The notes under the pieces are model-generated. The model was not told the origin of the DNA, did no database searches, and worked only from the letters and a program-made list of their open reading frames with translations. DNA of 64,000 nt from Methylobacterium aquaticum (GTDB lineage: Bacteria > Pseudomonadota > Alphaproteobacteria > Rhizobiales > Beijerinckiaceae): the NCBI RefSeq assembly GCF_001043915.1, contig NZ_LABX01000065.1, positions 1 through 64,000 on the forward strand, written 5' to 3'. Positions 1 through 8,503 of the stretch are shown piece by piece. Made by a program: the position numbers and the translations under genes. How positions within the stretch are numbered: the stretch's first letter is position 1; every line of letters starts with the position of its first letter.

Positions 1-221
1 GCCGTCACCGTCCGGACGGTGGCCCCGAGCCGTGGGCGGATGTCGATCAGCCCGGTCCCGCTGAGCAGGCGCAGCGCGTCGCGCACCGGCGTGCGCGACA
101 CACCGAAGCGCCGGGCGAGCACCTGCTCGTCGAGATGCAGCCCCGGCGGCAGGGCGCCCGCCAGGATCTCGTCGGCGATCCGCTCCGAGAGGAGTTCGGC
201 GCGGGTCTTCGAGACGGACAC
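1..221 (-). CDS. GntR-family (FadR/FCD type) regulator, N-terminal part
   Basis: The reverse strand encodes a winged-helix GntR N-terminus: a helix with a SERIADEILAG-like segment, a PPGLHLDE turn, then a recognition-helix region reading GVSRTPVRDALRLL, and a wing reading LIDIRPRLGATV. This order is diagnostic for GntR DNA-binding domains. The ligand-binding domain lies beyond the left edge, so the gene is partial. I chose a GTG at 221; no ATG is available close to the conserved part. It is divergent from the BMP transporter operon starting at 676 and is the likely local regulator. Three TGCATACA sites lie between them. The family is clear; the effector is unknown. Confidence 0.8.
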   Translation of the reverse strand, partial: MSVSKTRAELLSERIADEILAGALPPGLHLDEQVLARRFGVSRTPVRDALRLLSGTGLIDIRPRLGATVRTVT

Positions 222-675
222 GGACGCGATCGGACTCGTCGAGATGGAACGGCCCTCCGCTCCCGGATCACCCGGCAGGATGCGGCGCGGACCCTCGCCC
301 GTCGAGGCGCATCGGTGAGACGGGCCCGGCCTATGAACAGGATCCGGTCAGGCCAGCACCGGACCGGGACGGCACGCAACGGCTCTCGTGCATACACGGC
401 GGATCCGCGAAACGCCATGTCCCGCCGCCGCTCCGACCGGCGATTGCCGCCCGCATCGCCGAGCCCCTGCATACATCGGTCACCCGCATCGGCATCACCG
501 GCGCTGGCGCGGAATTGTGCATACACGGCTGCGAAGTTGGGCGAGGCCCCCCGGATTCCCCGCCCTCCCGAGGGCGCCCGGGCGGGAGCGATGCCGAAAT
601 TCCATGCTTCGCCGCGGCAACACGGCATTCTACTCTTCGTGCAGCACGGATGACTCTCCGGCGGAGCGCGAAGCG
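222..675. promoter_or_regulatory. Divergent control region with three TGCATACA sites
   Basis: This 454-base stretch has no supported gene. It separates the GntR regulator from the BMP binding-protein gene. The sequence TGCATACA occurs three times on the + strand, at 389-396, 468-475 and 518-525; the first and third share the longer form GTGCATACACGGC (388-400 and 517-529). GntR/FCD regulators commonly bind short GT-N-AC palindromes, so these are good operator candidates. That link is inference; the repeats themselves are read directly. Confidence 0.55.
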
Positions 676-1779
676 GTGACGAAGACTGATCTTACCCGGC
701 GGCATCTTCTCGGCGGCGCGGCGGCGCTCGGCCTTGCCGGCCTGCCCGGACGGGCGCGGGCCGCCGGCTCCCTGACGGTCGGCTTCATCTATGTCGGCCC
801 GAAGGACGATTACGGCTACAACCAGGCCCATGCTGTCGCCGCCAAGGCGCTCAAGGGCCTGCCCGGCATCGAGGTGATCGAGGAGGAGCGCGTCCCCGAG
901 ACCAACGCCGTCGAGAAGACCATGGAGAGCATGATCAATCTCGACGGGGCCGGCCTGCTCTTTCCGACCTCGTTCGGCTATTACAACCCCTTCGTGGTCG
1001 CCGAAGCGAAGAAGTACCCGAAGGTGCAATTCCGGCATTGCGGCGGCCTGTGGAGCGACAAGGACCCGAAGAACGCGGGCTCCTATTTTGGTTACATCGC
1101 GCAGGGGCAATACCTGAACGGGATCGTGGCCGGCCATACCAGCAAGTCGAAGAAGATCGGCTTCGTGGCGGCCAAGCCGATCCCGCAGGTCCTCAACAAC
1201 GTCAACGCCTTCCTGCTCGGCGCCCAGAGCGTCGATCCGAGCATCACCTGCCAGGTGATCTTCACCGGCGAATGGTCGCTGGCGGTCAAGGAGGCCGAGG
1301 CGACCAACGCCCTGATCGATGGCGGCGCCGACGTGATCACCTGCCACGTCGACAGCCCGAAGGTCACGGTCGAGACCGCGGCCCGCCGCGGCGCCTTCGT
1401 GTGCGGCTACCATGTCGACCAGTCGCCCCTTGCCCCCCAAAAATACCTCACCGGAGCCGAATGGAACTGGCTGCCGATCTACAAGGGCTTCATCGCCGAC
1501 GTGCAGGCCGGCCGGACCCCGCCGAACTTCCTCCGCGGCGGCCTCGCCGACGGCTTCGTCAAGATGAGCGCCTATGGACCGGCGGTGAGCGACGGCGCCC
1601 GGCGCAACGCCGATGCCGTCAAGGCCGAGATGCTCAAGGGCGGCTACGAGATCATCAAGGGCCCGCTCAAGGACAATACCGGCAAGGAGGTTCTCCCCGC
1701 CGGCAAGGGCCTGCCCGAAAAGGCGATCGAACTCGAGGGCACGAACTATCTGGTCGCCGGGGTGAAGGGAGCGGTGTGA
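676..1779 (+). CDS. BMP-family ABC transporter substrate-binding protein
   Basis: This is a periplasmic binding protein of the basic membrane protein (BMP/Med/PnrA) family, 367 residues. The N-terminus has a twin-arginine-like motif (TRRHLLGGAA) followed by a hydrophobic stretch and an AxA-type cleavage region (RARAAG), so export is expected. The mature part contains family features such as VGFIYVGPKDDYGYNQAH and a KKIGFVAAKPIP segment. The GTG at 676 was chosen because the signal peptide starts directly after it; the upstream open frame lacks coding character. It heads an operon with two permeases. The ATPase is displaced to 6721. Neighbouring hydrolases suggest an amide, biuret or related ligand rather than a nucleoside, which is inference. 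Confidence 0.85.
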   Translation: MTKTDLTRRHLLGGAAALGLAGLPGRARAAGSLTVGFIYVGPKDDYGYNQAHAVAAKALKGLPGIEVIEEERVPETNAVEKTMESMINLDGAGLLFPTSFGYYNPFVVAEAKKYPKVQFRHCGGLWSDKDPKNAGSYFGYIAQGQYLNGIVAGHTSKSKKIGFVAAKPIPQVLNNVNAFLLGAQSVDPSITCQVIFTGEWSLAVKEAEATNALIDGGADVITCHVDSPKVTVETAARRGAFVCGYHVDQSPLAPQKYLTGAEWNWLPIYKGFIADVQAGRTPPNFLRGGLADGFVKMSAYGPAVSDGARRNADAVKAEMLKGGYEIIKGPLKDNTGKEVLPAGKGLPEKAIELEGTNYLVAGVKGAV

Positions 1780-2090
1780 TAGGAGTCCCGCTTGATTCGT
1801 GCGAGTAAAAGCGAGGTGCGACTCCTCTCTCCCGGATCGGCTATCGCACTTACACATCTCACTCTGATCGTTCTCACCGTTTGAGAACCGCGCGCCTCCC
1901 CTCCCCCTTGTGGGGAGGGGAAGGAACGAGACTTTACAAAAATGTCGGCTCTCAGAAAGGAAGCGCGACTGCTCTCGCCCACACGGGAGGAGGCCCCGCG
2001 CAGTCTTGATGTCAGACGAGATCAAGCGGACATCACCCGCCGCCCGGCCCGCTGATGCCGCTCCACCGTTCCTGATTCCGGAGGTCCCGC
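1780..2090. other. Intergenic region between binding protein and permease
   Basis: No gene is supported in these 311 bases. The stretch carries a strong GC hairpin at 1897-1921. The region probably tunes the ratio of binding protein to permease, as is usual for ABC operons. Confidence 0.5.
1897..1921. terminator. Stem-loop in the ABC operon (attenuator-like)
   Basis: A 10-base-pair stem (TCCCCTCCCC pairing with GGGGAGGGGA) closes a 5-base loop (CTTGT). There is no clear downstream T run on the + strand, so it may act as an attenuator or RNA-stabilising structure rather than a full terminator. Confidence 0.45.
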
Positions 2091-3230
2091 ATGGTCGCCG
2101 ATGCCGCCCCGTCGGGCATGACGGTCGCCGCGACGCAGCGCTCGCCCACGATCCGGGTGCTGGCTTGGCTCGCCTGTCGCGCCGAGGCGGTGGCGATCCC
2201 GCTCGGTGCCGTCCTGGCGGGCCTCGCCCTGTTCAGCCTGTTCCTCCTCGCCCTCGGCAAGTCGCCGGCAGCCCTGGTCGACCTCGTCTGGCGCGGCGGC
2301 TTCGGCTCGGCCTTCGCGTGGCAGAACAGCCTGCAACGCGCCGCGCCGCTGCTGTTCGCGGCGCTCTGCGTCGCGCTGCCGGCCCGGCTCGGGCTGGTGG
2401 TGATCGGCGGCGAGGGGGCGATCGTGCTCGGCGGCCTCGCGGCGGCGGTGGCCGCGCCGCCGCTCTCGGGCTTGCCCGCCCCCCTGGTCGTCGCCGCGAT
2501 GGCGCTCGCCGGGATGCTGGCGGGCGCGGCGTGGATCGGCGCGGTCGGCGCGCTCAAAGCCTATCGCGGCGTCGACGCGACGATCGCCAGCCTGTTGATG
2601 TCCTACATCGCCATCGCGCTCGCCAACCATCTGATCGAGGGGCCTTTGCGCGATCCGACGAGCCTCAACAAGCCCTCGACCCTGCCGGTCGGCGAGGCCA
2701 ACATGCTGGGGCCGATGCCGGGCCTCGGCGTGCATTGGGGCCTCGGCGCCGGCATCCTGGCCTGCCTGCTCGCCTGGCTGCTGATGGAGCGCACGACCCT
2801 CGGCTTCGCCGCCCGGATCGCCGGCGGCAACGTGCGGGCGGCGCAGATCCAGGGCCTGCCGGTCCGCCACCTCGTGGTCGGCTTCACGGCGCTCGGCGGC
2901 GCCTGCGCGGCGCTCGCCGGGTTCTTCGAGGTCGCCGCCGTGCAGGGCACCGCCAACGCGACGCTCGCCTCCGGCTACGGCTTCACCGGCATCCTCATCG
3001 CGTTCCTGGCCCGCCACAACCCGCTGGCGATTCCGCCGGTGGCCCTGGCGCTCGGCGGCCTGGAGGCGTCAAGCGGGCTGATCCAGCGCCGGATGCAGCT
3101 GCCCGACGCCACCATCCTGGTGCTTGAGGGGCTTCTGTTCCTCTGCCTCCTCGTCGGCGAGACCGCCTACGGGCGCTTCAAGATCTTCAGCCCACATCTC
3201 TGGGCATCCGCGAAGGCACGAACCGCATGA
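2091..3230 (+). CDS. BMP-type ABC transporter permease 1
   Basis: An integral membrane protein of 379 residues with many hydrophobic segments, matching the BPD_transp_2 permease family that serves BMP and sugar-type importers. A cytoplasmic coupling region is seen in the stretch around YRGVDATIASLLMSYI and later GNVRAAQIQG, the typical EAA-like contact of this family. An N-terminal soluble tail precedes the first membrane span. It follows the binding-protein gene in the same direction and precedes the second permease by 10 bases. Together with the permease at 3241 it would form the channel. Confidence 0.88.
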   Translation: MVADAAPSGMTVAATQRSPTIRVLAWLACRAEAVAIPLGAVLAGLALFSLFLLALGKSPAALVDLVWRGGFGSAFAWQNSLQRAAPLLFAALCVALPARLGLVVIGGEGAIVLGGLAAAVAAPPLSGLPAPLVVAAMALAGMLAGAAWIGAVGALKAYRGVDATIASLLMSYIAIALANHLIEGPLRDPTSLNKPSTLPVGEANMLGPMPGLGVHWGLGAGILACLLAWLLMERTTLGFAARIAGGNVRAAQIQGLPVRHLVVGFTALGGACAALAGFFEVAAVQGTANATLASGYGFTGILIAFLARHNPLAIPPVALALGGLEASSGLIQRRMQLPDATILVLEGLLFLCLLVGETAYGRFKIFSPHLWASAKARTA

Positions 3231-3240
3231 GCCCAATACC

Positions 3241-4164
3241 ATGAGCCAGGATCTCGGCCTCTGGACGGTGCCGCTCGCGGTGATCGGCGGCGCCATCCGC
3301 GTCTCGACCCCGTTCCTGTTCGTCAGCCTCGGCGAGACGATCACGGAGCGGGCCGGGCGCATCAATCTCGGCCTCGAAGGCACGCTGGTCTTCGGCGCGA
3401 TGGCGGCCTACGCCACGGCCGTGGTGACCGGCTCACCCTGGGCCGGCGTCGCGGCGGCGGGTCTTGCCGGCGCGGGCTTCGGCCTCCTGCACGGGGTGAT
3501 CTGCTCGCTGCCGCGGGTCAACGACGTGGCGGTCGGCATCGCCCTGATGCTGTTCGGGGTCGGCGTCGCCTTCTTCTTCGGCAAGCCCTTCATCCAGCCC
3601 TCGGCGCCGCCGCTGCCGGCGATTCCATTCGGCTTCTGGTCGGATCTGCCGCAGGTCCAGGCGGCGTTGCGGGTCAACGTGCTGTTCCTCGCCGGTGCGG
3701 CCTTGAGCGTCGCCCTGTGGTGGGCGTTCCGCCACACCAAGGCGGGCCTGATGATCCGCGTCGCCGGCGACAGCGCCGAGGCGGCCCGGGCCATGGGCTA
3801 CGACGTCACGCGGGTGCGGGTGCTCGCCACCATGGCCGGGGGCGTGCTCGCGGGCATCGGCGGCGCCTACCTGTCGCTGTACTATCCGGGCTCGTGGAAC
3901 GAGGGCATCTCGTCGGGCCAGGGGCTGATGGCGGTGGCGCTGGTGATCTTCGCCCGCTGGAATCCGCTGGCCTGCTTCGGCGCGGCGCTCCTGTTCGGCG
4001 GTGCCGGCGCACTCGGCCCCGCCCTGCAATCGGTCGGCGTCTCCTCGGGCTACTACCTGTTCTACGCCGCGCCCTACGTCCTCACCCTCGGGCTCCTCGT
4101 CGCCACCTCCTCGCCCGACCGGGCGCTGGCAGGGGCTCCGGGCGAACTCGGCCTGTCGCGTTGA
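3241..4164 (+). CDS. BMP-type ABC transporter permease 2
   Basis: A 307-residue membrane protein, the shorter partner of the permease pair. It contains the family hallmark GRINLGLEGTL near residue 40, the conserved loop after the first spans of NupP/YufQ-type permeases, and the cytoplasmic GDSAEAARAMGYDV coupling segment. The ATG at 3241 begins at the conserved N-terminus; upstream in-frame codons overlap the previous gene and are not family-like. It forms the heteromeric channel with the 2091 gene and uses the ATPase encoded at 6721. Confidence 0.88.
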   Translation: MSQDLGLWTVPLAVIGGAIRVSTPFLFVSLGETITERAGRINLGLEGTLVFGAMAAYATAVVTGSPWAGVAAAGLAGAGFGLLHGVICSLPRVNDVAVGIALMLFGVGVAFFFGKPFIQPSAPPLPAIPFGFWSDLPQVQAALRVNVLFLAGAALSVALWWAFRHTKAGLMIRVAGDSAEAARAMGYDVTRVRVLATMAGGVLAGIGGAYLSLYYPGSWNEGISSGQGLMAVALVIFARWNPLACFGAALLFGGAGALGPALQSVGVSSGYYLFYAAPYVLTLGLLVATSSPDRALAGAPGELGLSR

Positions 4165-4300
4165 ATGCACGTCCCCGGCGGTCTCGAACGAAGCCGTTCG
4201 AGACCGCCGGGCAAGCCCGAACGGGCGCCGGCGCCGATGCGCCGAACGCTCCTGAATCGCCCAGGCGATGCGGGAGCGCGAAGGGAAAAAGGAGTCGCGC

Positions 4301-5329
4301 ATGAACGGCCTCGGCGGATTGAACAAGGCGCCGGACGGCGTCGTCATCGGCCTCGTGCAGCTGCAATTGCCGGTCGTCGTCACGCAGCAGGACCTGGCGG
4401 CCCAGACCGCCCGCATCGTCGCGATGGTGGGGAAGGCGCGGGCGAACCTCGCCGGGATGGACCTCGTGGTCTTCCCCGAATACGCCCTGCACGGCCTGTC
4501 GATGGACACCAATCCGGCGATCCTGTGCAGCCTCGAAGGGCCGGAGGTCGCGGCCTTCAAACAAGCCTGCCGCGACAACCGGATCTGGGGCTGCTTCTCC
4601 ATCATGGAGTTCAACCCCGAGGGCAATCCCTACAATGTCGGCCTCATCATCGACGAGACGGGCGAGTTGCGGCTTTACTATCGCAAGATGCACCCCTGGG
4701 TGCCGGTCGAGCCGTGGGAGCCGGGTGATCTCGGCATCCCGGTGATCGACGGGCCGAAGGGCGCCAAGCTCGCCCTCATCATCTGCCACGACGGCATGTT
4801 CCCCGAGATGGCGCGGGAATGCGCCTACAAGGGCGCCGAGATCATGCTCCGCACCGCCGGCTACACCGCGCCGATCCGCGACGCCTGGCGCTTCACCAAC
4901 CAGTCCAACGCCTTCTGCAACCTGATGGTGACCGCCAATGTCTGCATGTGCGGATCGGACGGCACCTTCGACTCGATGGGCGAGGGCATGATCGTCAACT
5001 TCGACGGCACGATCATCGCCCACGGCACCTCCGGGCGGCCCGACGAGATCATCACCGCCGAGGTCCGGCCCGATCTGGTCCGCGAGGCCCGCCGGCACTG
5101 GGGCGTCGAGAACAACATCTACCAGCTCGGCCACCGCGGGTATTCGGCCGTGACGGGCGGCGCCGGCGACTGCCCCTACACCTACATGCACGACCTCGCC
5201 GCCGGCCGCTACCGGCTGCCCTGGGAGGCGGAGGTGAGGATCACCGACGGCACCTCCTGCGGGATCCCGGCGCCGACGCGGACCTACCGGCCCGGGGCGA
5301 CGCCGGGTGCGAAGGAGGCGGCGGAGTGA
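4301..5329 (+). CDS. amiF: Formamidase (nitrilase superfamily, AmiF)
   Basis: It hydrolyses formamide to formate and ammonia in the cytoplasm. The 342-residue protein carries the nitrilase catalytic triad: Glu60 (in FPEY), Lys129 (in YYRKMHPW) and Cys162 (in CHDGM). The segments EPWEPGDLG, WGVENNIYQLGHRGY and DLAAGRYRLPWE match AmiF formamidases more closely than the aliphatic amidase AmiE. Length fits the family (about 334-345). The start at 4301 has an AAGGAG-like ribosome site at 4285-4293. It sits between permease and biuret hydrolase genes, consistent with use of imported amides as nitrogen and, in a methylotroph, formate as an energy source. Confidence 0.9.
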   Translation: MNGLGGLNKAPDGVVIGLVQLQLPVVVTQQDLAAQTARIVAMVGKARANLAGMDLVVFPEYALHGLSMDTNPAILCSLEGPEVAAFKQACRDNRIWGCFSIMEFNPEGNPYNVGLIIDETGELRLYYRKMHPWVPVEPWEPGDLGIPVIDGPKGAKLALIICHDGMFPEMARECAYKGAEIMLRTAGYTAPIRDAWRFTNQSNAFCNLMVTANVCMCGSDGTFDSMGEGMIVNFDGTIIAHGTSGRPDEIITAEVRPDLVREARRHWGVENNIYQLGHRGYSAVTGGAGDCPYTYMHDLAAGRYRLPWEAEVRITDGTSCGIPAPTRTYRPGATPGAKEAAE

Positions 5330-5337
5330 GCGGGGCG

Positions 5338-5655
5338 TCACTCCTCCCGCTTGAGCGCCGCCAGCATCTCGCGGCGCAGGATCGCATTGATGCGGGTCTG
5401 GTAGCCGCGACCTTGTGCACGCAGCCAGGCCAGTACGTCGGAATCGATCCGCACCGTCGTCGAGGTCTTGGTCGGCCGATCATATCGGCCTCGCACCGCA
5501 TGGGCCCAGAACGCATCCGAGAGCGGAGGGATCTCGCTGTAGTCGATCTCGTCGTCAGGCCGCGCCGCCATGGCTTCGAGCCGGGCCGTCTGCTCCGCCG
5601 TGAGCGGCGGCAGGTCGGCTGCATCAATCGTGACGCTCGTGGGCTTCGTTCGCAT
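5338..5655 (-). CDS. brnA: BrnA-family antitoxin (ribbon-helix-helix)
   Basis: The 105-residue protein has an acidic middle ([17 protein letters not shown]), the typical BrnA hallmark, and a C-terminal ribbon-helix-helix segment reading [16 protein letters not shown], then a helix with [11 protein letters not shown]. BrnA neutralises the RNase BrnT and represses its own operon. It overlaps the end of brnT by about 30 bases, as expected for a translationally coupled pair. It is convergent with amiF, ending 8 bases from it. Confidence 0.88.
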   Translation of the reverse strand: MRTKPTSVTIDAADLPPLTAEQTARLEAMAARPDDEIDYSEIPPLSDAFWAHAVRGRYDRPTKTSTTVRIDSDVLAWLRAQGRGYQTRINAILRREMLAALKREE

Positions 5656-5974
5656 ATCGCCGTCGCTCGACCCGCCCGGCAAACCGTGCCGAGATGATAC
5701 GGATGATCTCGATCGTCCCGCCATTGTCGTCCTCCTCGCGGTCGGCATGCGCCACGGCCAGCAGCACGGCCGATCCAACCCGGCCGATCGTGAGCCAGCG
5801 CAACTCCCCGCCCTCGACGCGATCGGCTTGGGTGAGGGCGAACGGGTCGCTGAACACGCGGGCCGCTTCCTCGAAGCTCACGCCGTGCTTTCGCAGATTC
5901 GATGCGGCCTTGGCCGGATCCCATTCGAAGCGGATCGTGACGCCCGTGATGTTACTACAAAACCGTCCCGACAC
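5624..5974 (-). CDS. brnT: BrnT-family ribonuclease toxin
   Basis: The protein contains the BrnT signature [19 protein letters not shown] followed by [10 protein letters not shown] and a WLTIGRVG strand, ending in [17 protein letters not shown]. BrnT is a type II toxin with a RelE-like RNase fold. The start is uncertain: a GTG at 5974 gives 116 residues, while most homologues begin only a few residues before the FEWD motif. The promoter of this pair must lie under the first bases of biuH, which starts 18 bases away in the other direction. Confidence 0.85.
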   Translation of the reverse strand: MSGRFCSNITGVTIRFEWDPAKAASNLRKHGVSFEEAARVFSDPFALTQADRVEGGELRWLTIGRVGSAVLLAVAHADREEDDNGGTIEIIRIISARFAGRVERRRYANEAHERHD

Positions 5975-5992
5975 CAGCAGCGCGGAGGGCGC

Positions 5993-6721
5993 ATGAGCAT
6001 GGCCACGGTCACCACCGATGCGGCTCCCACTGGGCTCTTCGTCGCCGCCGAGCCCTATCCCTGGCCCTTCGACGGCAGCCTCTCGCCGCACACCACCGCC
6101 CTCGTCATCATCGACATGCAGACCGATTTCTGCGGCGAGGGCGGCTACGTCGACGCCATGGGGTACGACCTGAGCCTCACCCGCGCCCCGATCGGGCCGA
6201 TCGGCCGGCTGCTGGATGCGGCGCGGGCGAAGGGCTACCTCGTCATCCACACCCGCGAGGGGCACCGGCCTGACCTTGCCGACCTGCCGGCGAACAAGCG
6301 CTGGCGCTCGCGCCGGATCGGCGCCGGCATCGGCGATCCGGGCCCCTGCGGCCGGGTGCTGGTGCGGGGCGAGCCCGGCTGGGAGATCATCCCGGAACTG
6401 GCGCCGCGCCCCGGCGAGCCGGTGATCGACAAGCCCGGCAAGGGCTCGTTCTGCGCCACGGACCTGGAGCTGATCCTGATCCAGCGCGGCATCCGCAACC
6501 TGATCCTCACCGGGATCACCACGGATGTCTGCGTCCACACCACGATGCGCGAGGCCAACGACCGCGGCTTCGAATGTGTCATCGTCTCGGACGCGACCGC
6601 CGCGACCGATCCCGGCAATCACGAGGCGGCGCTGAAGATGGTGACGATGCAGGGCGGGGTGTTCGGCGCGGTCGCCTCCTCGGCGGCGATTCTGCGCGCG
6701 ATCTCGGAGACGATCGGCTGA
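5993..6721 (+). CDS. biuH: Biuret amidohydrolase-like cysteine hydrolase (isochorismatase family)
   Basis: This 242-residue enzyme is predicted to convert biuret to allophanate and ammonia. The catalytic triad of the family is visible as Asp41 (IIDMQTDF), Lys147 (DKPGKGSF) and Cys180 ([10 protein letters not shown]). The N-terminal YPWPFDG motif and the run [18 protein letters not shown] are, as I recall, shared with characterised BiuH of Rhizobium. Related RutB and guanylurea hydrolases are the main alternatives. The start at 5993 follows a GGAGG at 5984-5988. The stop overlaps the start of the ATPase gene by one base. No allophanate hydrolase is visible in the window. Confidence 0.75.
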   Translation: MSMATVTTDAAPTGLFVAAEPYPWPFDGSLSPHTTALVIIDMQTDFCGEGGYVDAMGYDLSLTRAPIGPIGRLLDAARAKGYLVIHTREGHRPDLADLPANKRWRSRRIGAGIGDPGPCGRVLVRGEPGWEIIPELAPRPGEPVIDKPGKGSFCATDLELILIQRGIRNLILTGITTDVCVHTTMREANDRGFECVIVSDATAATDPGNHEAALKMVTMQGGVFGAVASSAAILRAISETIG

Positions 6722-8247
6722 TGGGCGCCGCGCTGTCGATCGAAACCATCGGCATGACGAAGCGCTTCGGCGCCTTCGCGGCCCTCGACGACGTCTCGAT
6801 CAAGATCGAGGCCGGCGGCTTCCATGCCCTGCTGGGCGAGAACGGGGCCGGCAAGTCGACCCTGGTGAAATGCGTCATGGGCTTCTACGCCCCGACGAGC
6901 GGCAGCCTGCTGGTCGACGGCCGCGAGGGCGAGATCGCCGGTCCGAAGGCGGCGCAGGCCCAGGGACTCGGCATGGTCTACCAGCATTTCACGCTGGTGC
7001 CTTCGCTCACCGGGGCCGAGAACCTGGTGATCGCCCGGGCCGACGTGCCGCGCCTCATCGACTGGTCCAGGGAGCGGGCGGCGCTCGCCGCCTTCATGGC
7101 CGGGATGCCGTTCCGCCTCGATCTCGACCGGCCGGTGGCCACGCTCTCGGCGGGCGAGAAGCAGAAGCTCGAAATCGTCAAGCAGCTCTACCTCAAGGCG
7201 CGCTTCCTGATCCTCGACGAGCCGACCTCGGTGCTCACCCCGGCCGAGGCCGAGGAGGTGCTGGGCCTGCTCCGCGGCATGACCGATGCCGGGGCGCTGA
7301 CCGTGCTGATGATCAGCCACAAGTTCCGCGAGGTCGAGACCTTCGCCCGCTCCTTCAGCGTGCTGCGCCGCGGCAAGCTCGCCGGCGGCGGCGCGGTCGG
7401 GACGGTCTCGCGCGACGACATGGCGGCGATGATGATGGGCGAGCGCCGGGTCCGCACGGTCGCGGCCCGGTCCGGCGCGCCGGATCCCGACCGCATCGTG
7501 CTGCATCTCGACGGCGTCACCGCCACCGACCCGTCGGGCCTGCGCCGGATCGCGATCGACTCCTTGAGCGTCCGGGCCCGGGAGATCGTCGGGATCGCGG
7601 GCGTCTCCGGCAACGGCCAGAAGGAGCTGGCCGACGTGCTCGGCGGCCAGATCCGCGCCACCGGCGGCCGCGTCGCGGTGGCGGGCCTGCCCTATGGGGG
7701 GAGCCGGGCCGAGAGCCGGAGCCGCCGGGTCCGGTTCATCCCCGAGGAGCCCCTGCGCAATGCCTGCGCGCCCCAGATGTCGGTGGCCGAGAATATCGGC
7801 TTTCGCGCCTTCGACCGGCGCGGCGACGGCGCCGACGGGCGCACGGCGATCTGGCTCGACAAGGCTGCGCTCCGGCGGCGCGCCAACGACCTCATCGCCC
7901 GCTTCGGGGTGAAGACCGCCTCCGCCGAGGCGCCGATCGCCACGCTCTCGGGCGGCAACGTGCAGCGCGCCGTGCTCGCCCGCGAGCTGACCGATCCGGT
8001 CGATCTCCTGATCGTGGTCAATCCCTGCTTCGGCCTCGACTTCGCGGCCGTGTCCGACATCCGCTCGCTCATCGTGGCGGCGCGCAACGGCGGCACCGCG
8101 GTGCTGCTGATCAGCGAGGATCTCGACGAGATCCTGGAATTGTCGGATCGCATCCTGGTGATGTCGGAGGGCCGCCTCGTCTACGAGACGGCGGCGGCCG
8201 AGGCCGAGATCGGCACGATCGGCCGGCACATGGCCGGGCACCATTGA
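6721..8247 (+). CDS. BMP/sugar-type ABC transporter ATPase (two ABC domains)
   Basis: A 508-residue tandem ATPase powering the BMP transporter. Domain 1 has an intact Walker A (GENGAGKST), signature (LSAGEKQKLEI) and Walker B (LILDEPTS). Domain 2 has a degenerate Walker A (GVSGNGQKE) and signature LSGGNVQRA, with a Walker B-like VVNPCFGLD in which the usual DEP is replaced. Such asymmetry is typical of the RbsA/NupO class. The ATG overlaps the biuH stop, so translation is coupled. Separation of the ATPase from its permeases by three genes and a toxin-antitoxin pair is unusual. Confidence 0.88.
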   Translation: MGAALSIETIGMTKRFGAFAALDDVSIKIEAGGFHALLGENGAGKSTLVKCVMGFYAPTSGSLLVDGREGEIAGPKAAQAQGLGMVYQHFTLVPSLTGAENLVIARADVPRLIDWSRERAALAAFMAGMPFRLDLDRPVATLSAGEKQKLEIVKQLYLKARFLILDEPTSVLTPAEAEEVLGLLRGMTDAGALTVLMISHKFREVETFARSFSVLRRGKLAGGGAVGTVSRDDMAAMMMGERRVRTVAARSGAPDPDRIVLHLDGVTATDPSGLRRIAIDSLSVRAREIVGIAGVSGNGQKELADVLGGQIRATGGRVAVAGLPYGGSRAESRSRRVRFIPEEPLRNACAPQMSVAENIGFRAFDRRGDGADGRTAIWLDKAALRRRANDLIARFGVKTASAEAPIATLSGGNVQRAVLARELTDPVDLLIVVNPCFGLDFAAVSDIRSLIVAARNGGTAVLLISEDLDEILELSDRILVMSEGRLVYETAAAEAEIGTIGRHMAGHH

Positions 8248-8371
8248 TACCATCGGCCCAAGATGCTGACGCATCGGGCCGATGAACCATCTCAAATTTT
8301 CGATGCCAAGCCAGAGGCTTGGCGAAAATTCGCGAACGGCACCAAAGGTCGTTTCCAACGACCGTTGGTAT
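8247..8371. repeat. Family A palindromic element, copy A1 (125 bp)
   Basis: This 125-bp block matches 26297-26421 closely over its whole length. It begins ATACCATCGG and ends CCGTTGGTAT, inverted termini with one internal difference, and holds an inner inverted pair (GCCAAGC...GCTTGGC). It starts on the last base of the ATPase stop codon. A diverged, truncated third copy in reverse orientation lies near 39669. No coding capacity. Confidence 0.75.
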
Positions 8372-8503
8372 GAGACGCGGGGCCGGAGGACGCGGATCCA
8401 CGCTCCCTTCGGCACGACGAGAGCGCCGTGGCCCTCGACGCGGCCCCGGTCGCGGGCGATGCTGCCAGGGCCGCCCTCCCCTGCCGCTCCCGGATCACGC
8501 CGC

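Noticed and set aside
331-2025. Long minus-strand frame opposite the BMP binding-protein gene
   Set aside because: Shadow of the + strand gene; composition rich in His, Gly and Asp, no motif.
6721-8247. Second ABC domain suspected as pseudogene because of altered Walker motifs
   Set aside because: Degenerate second domains are normal in this transporter class and the frame is intact.
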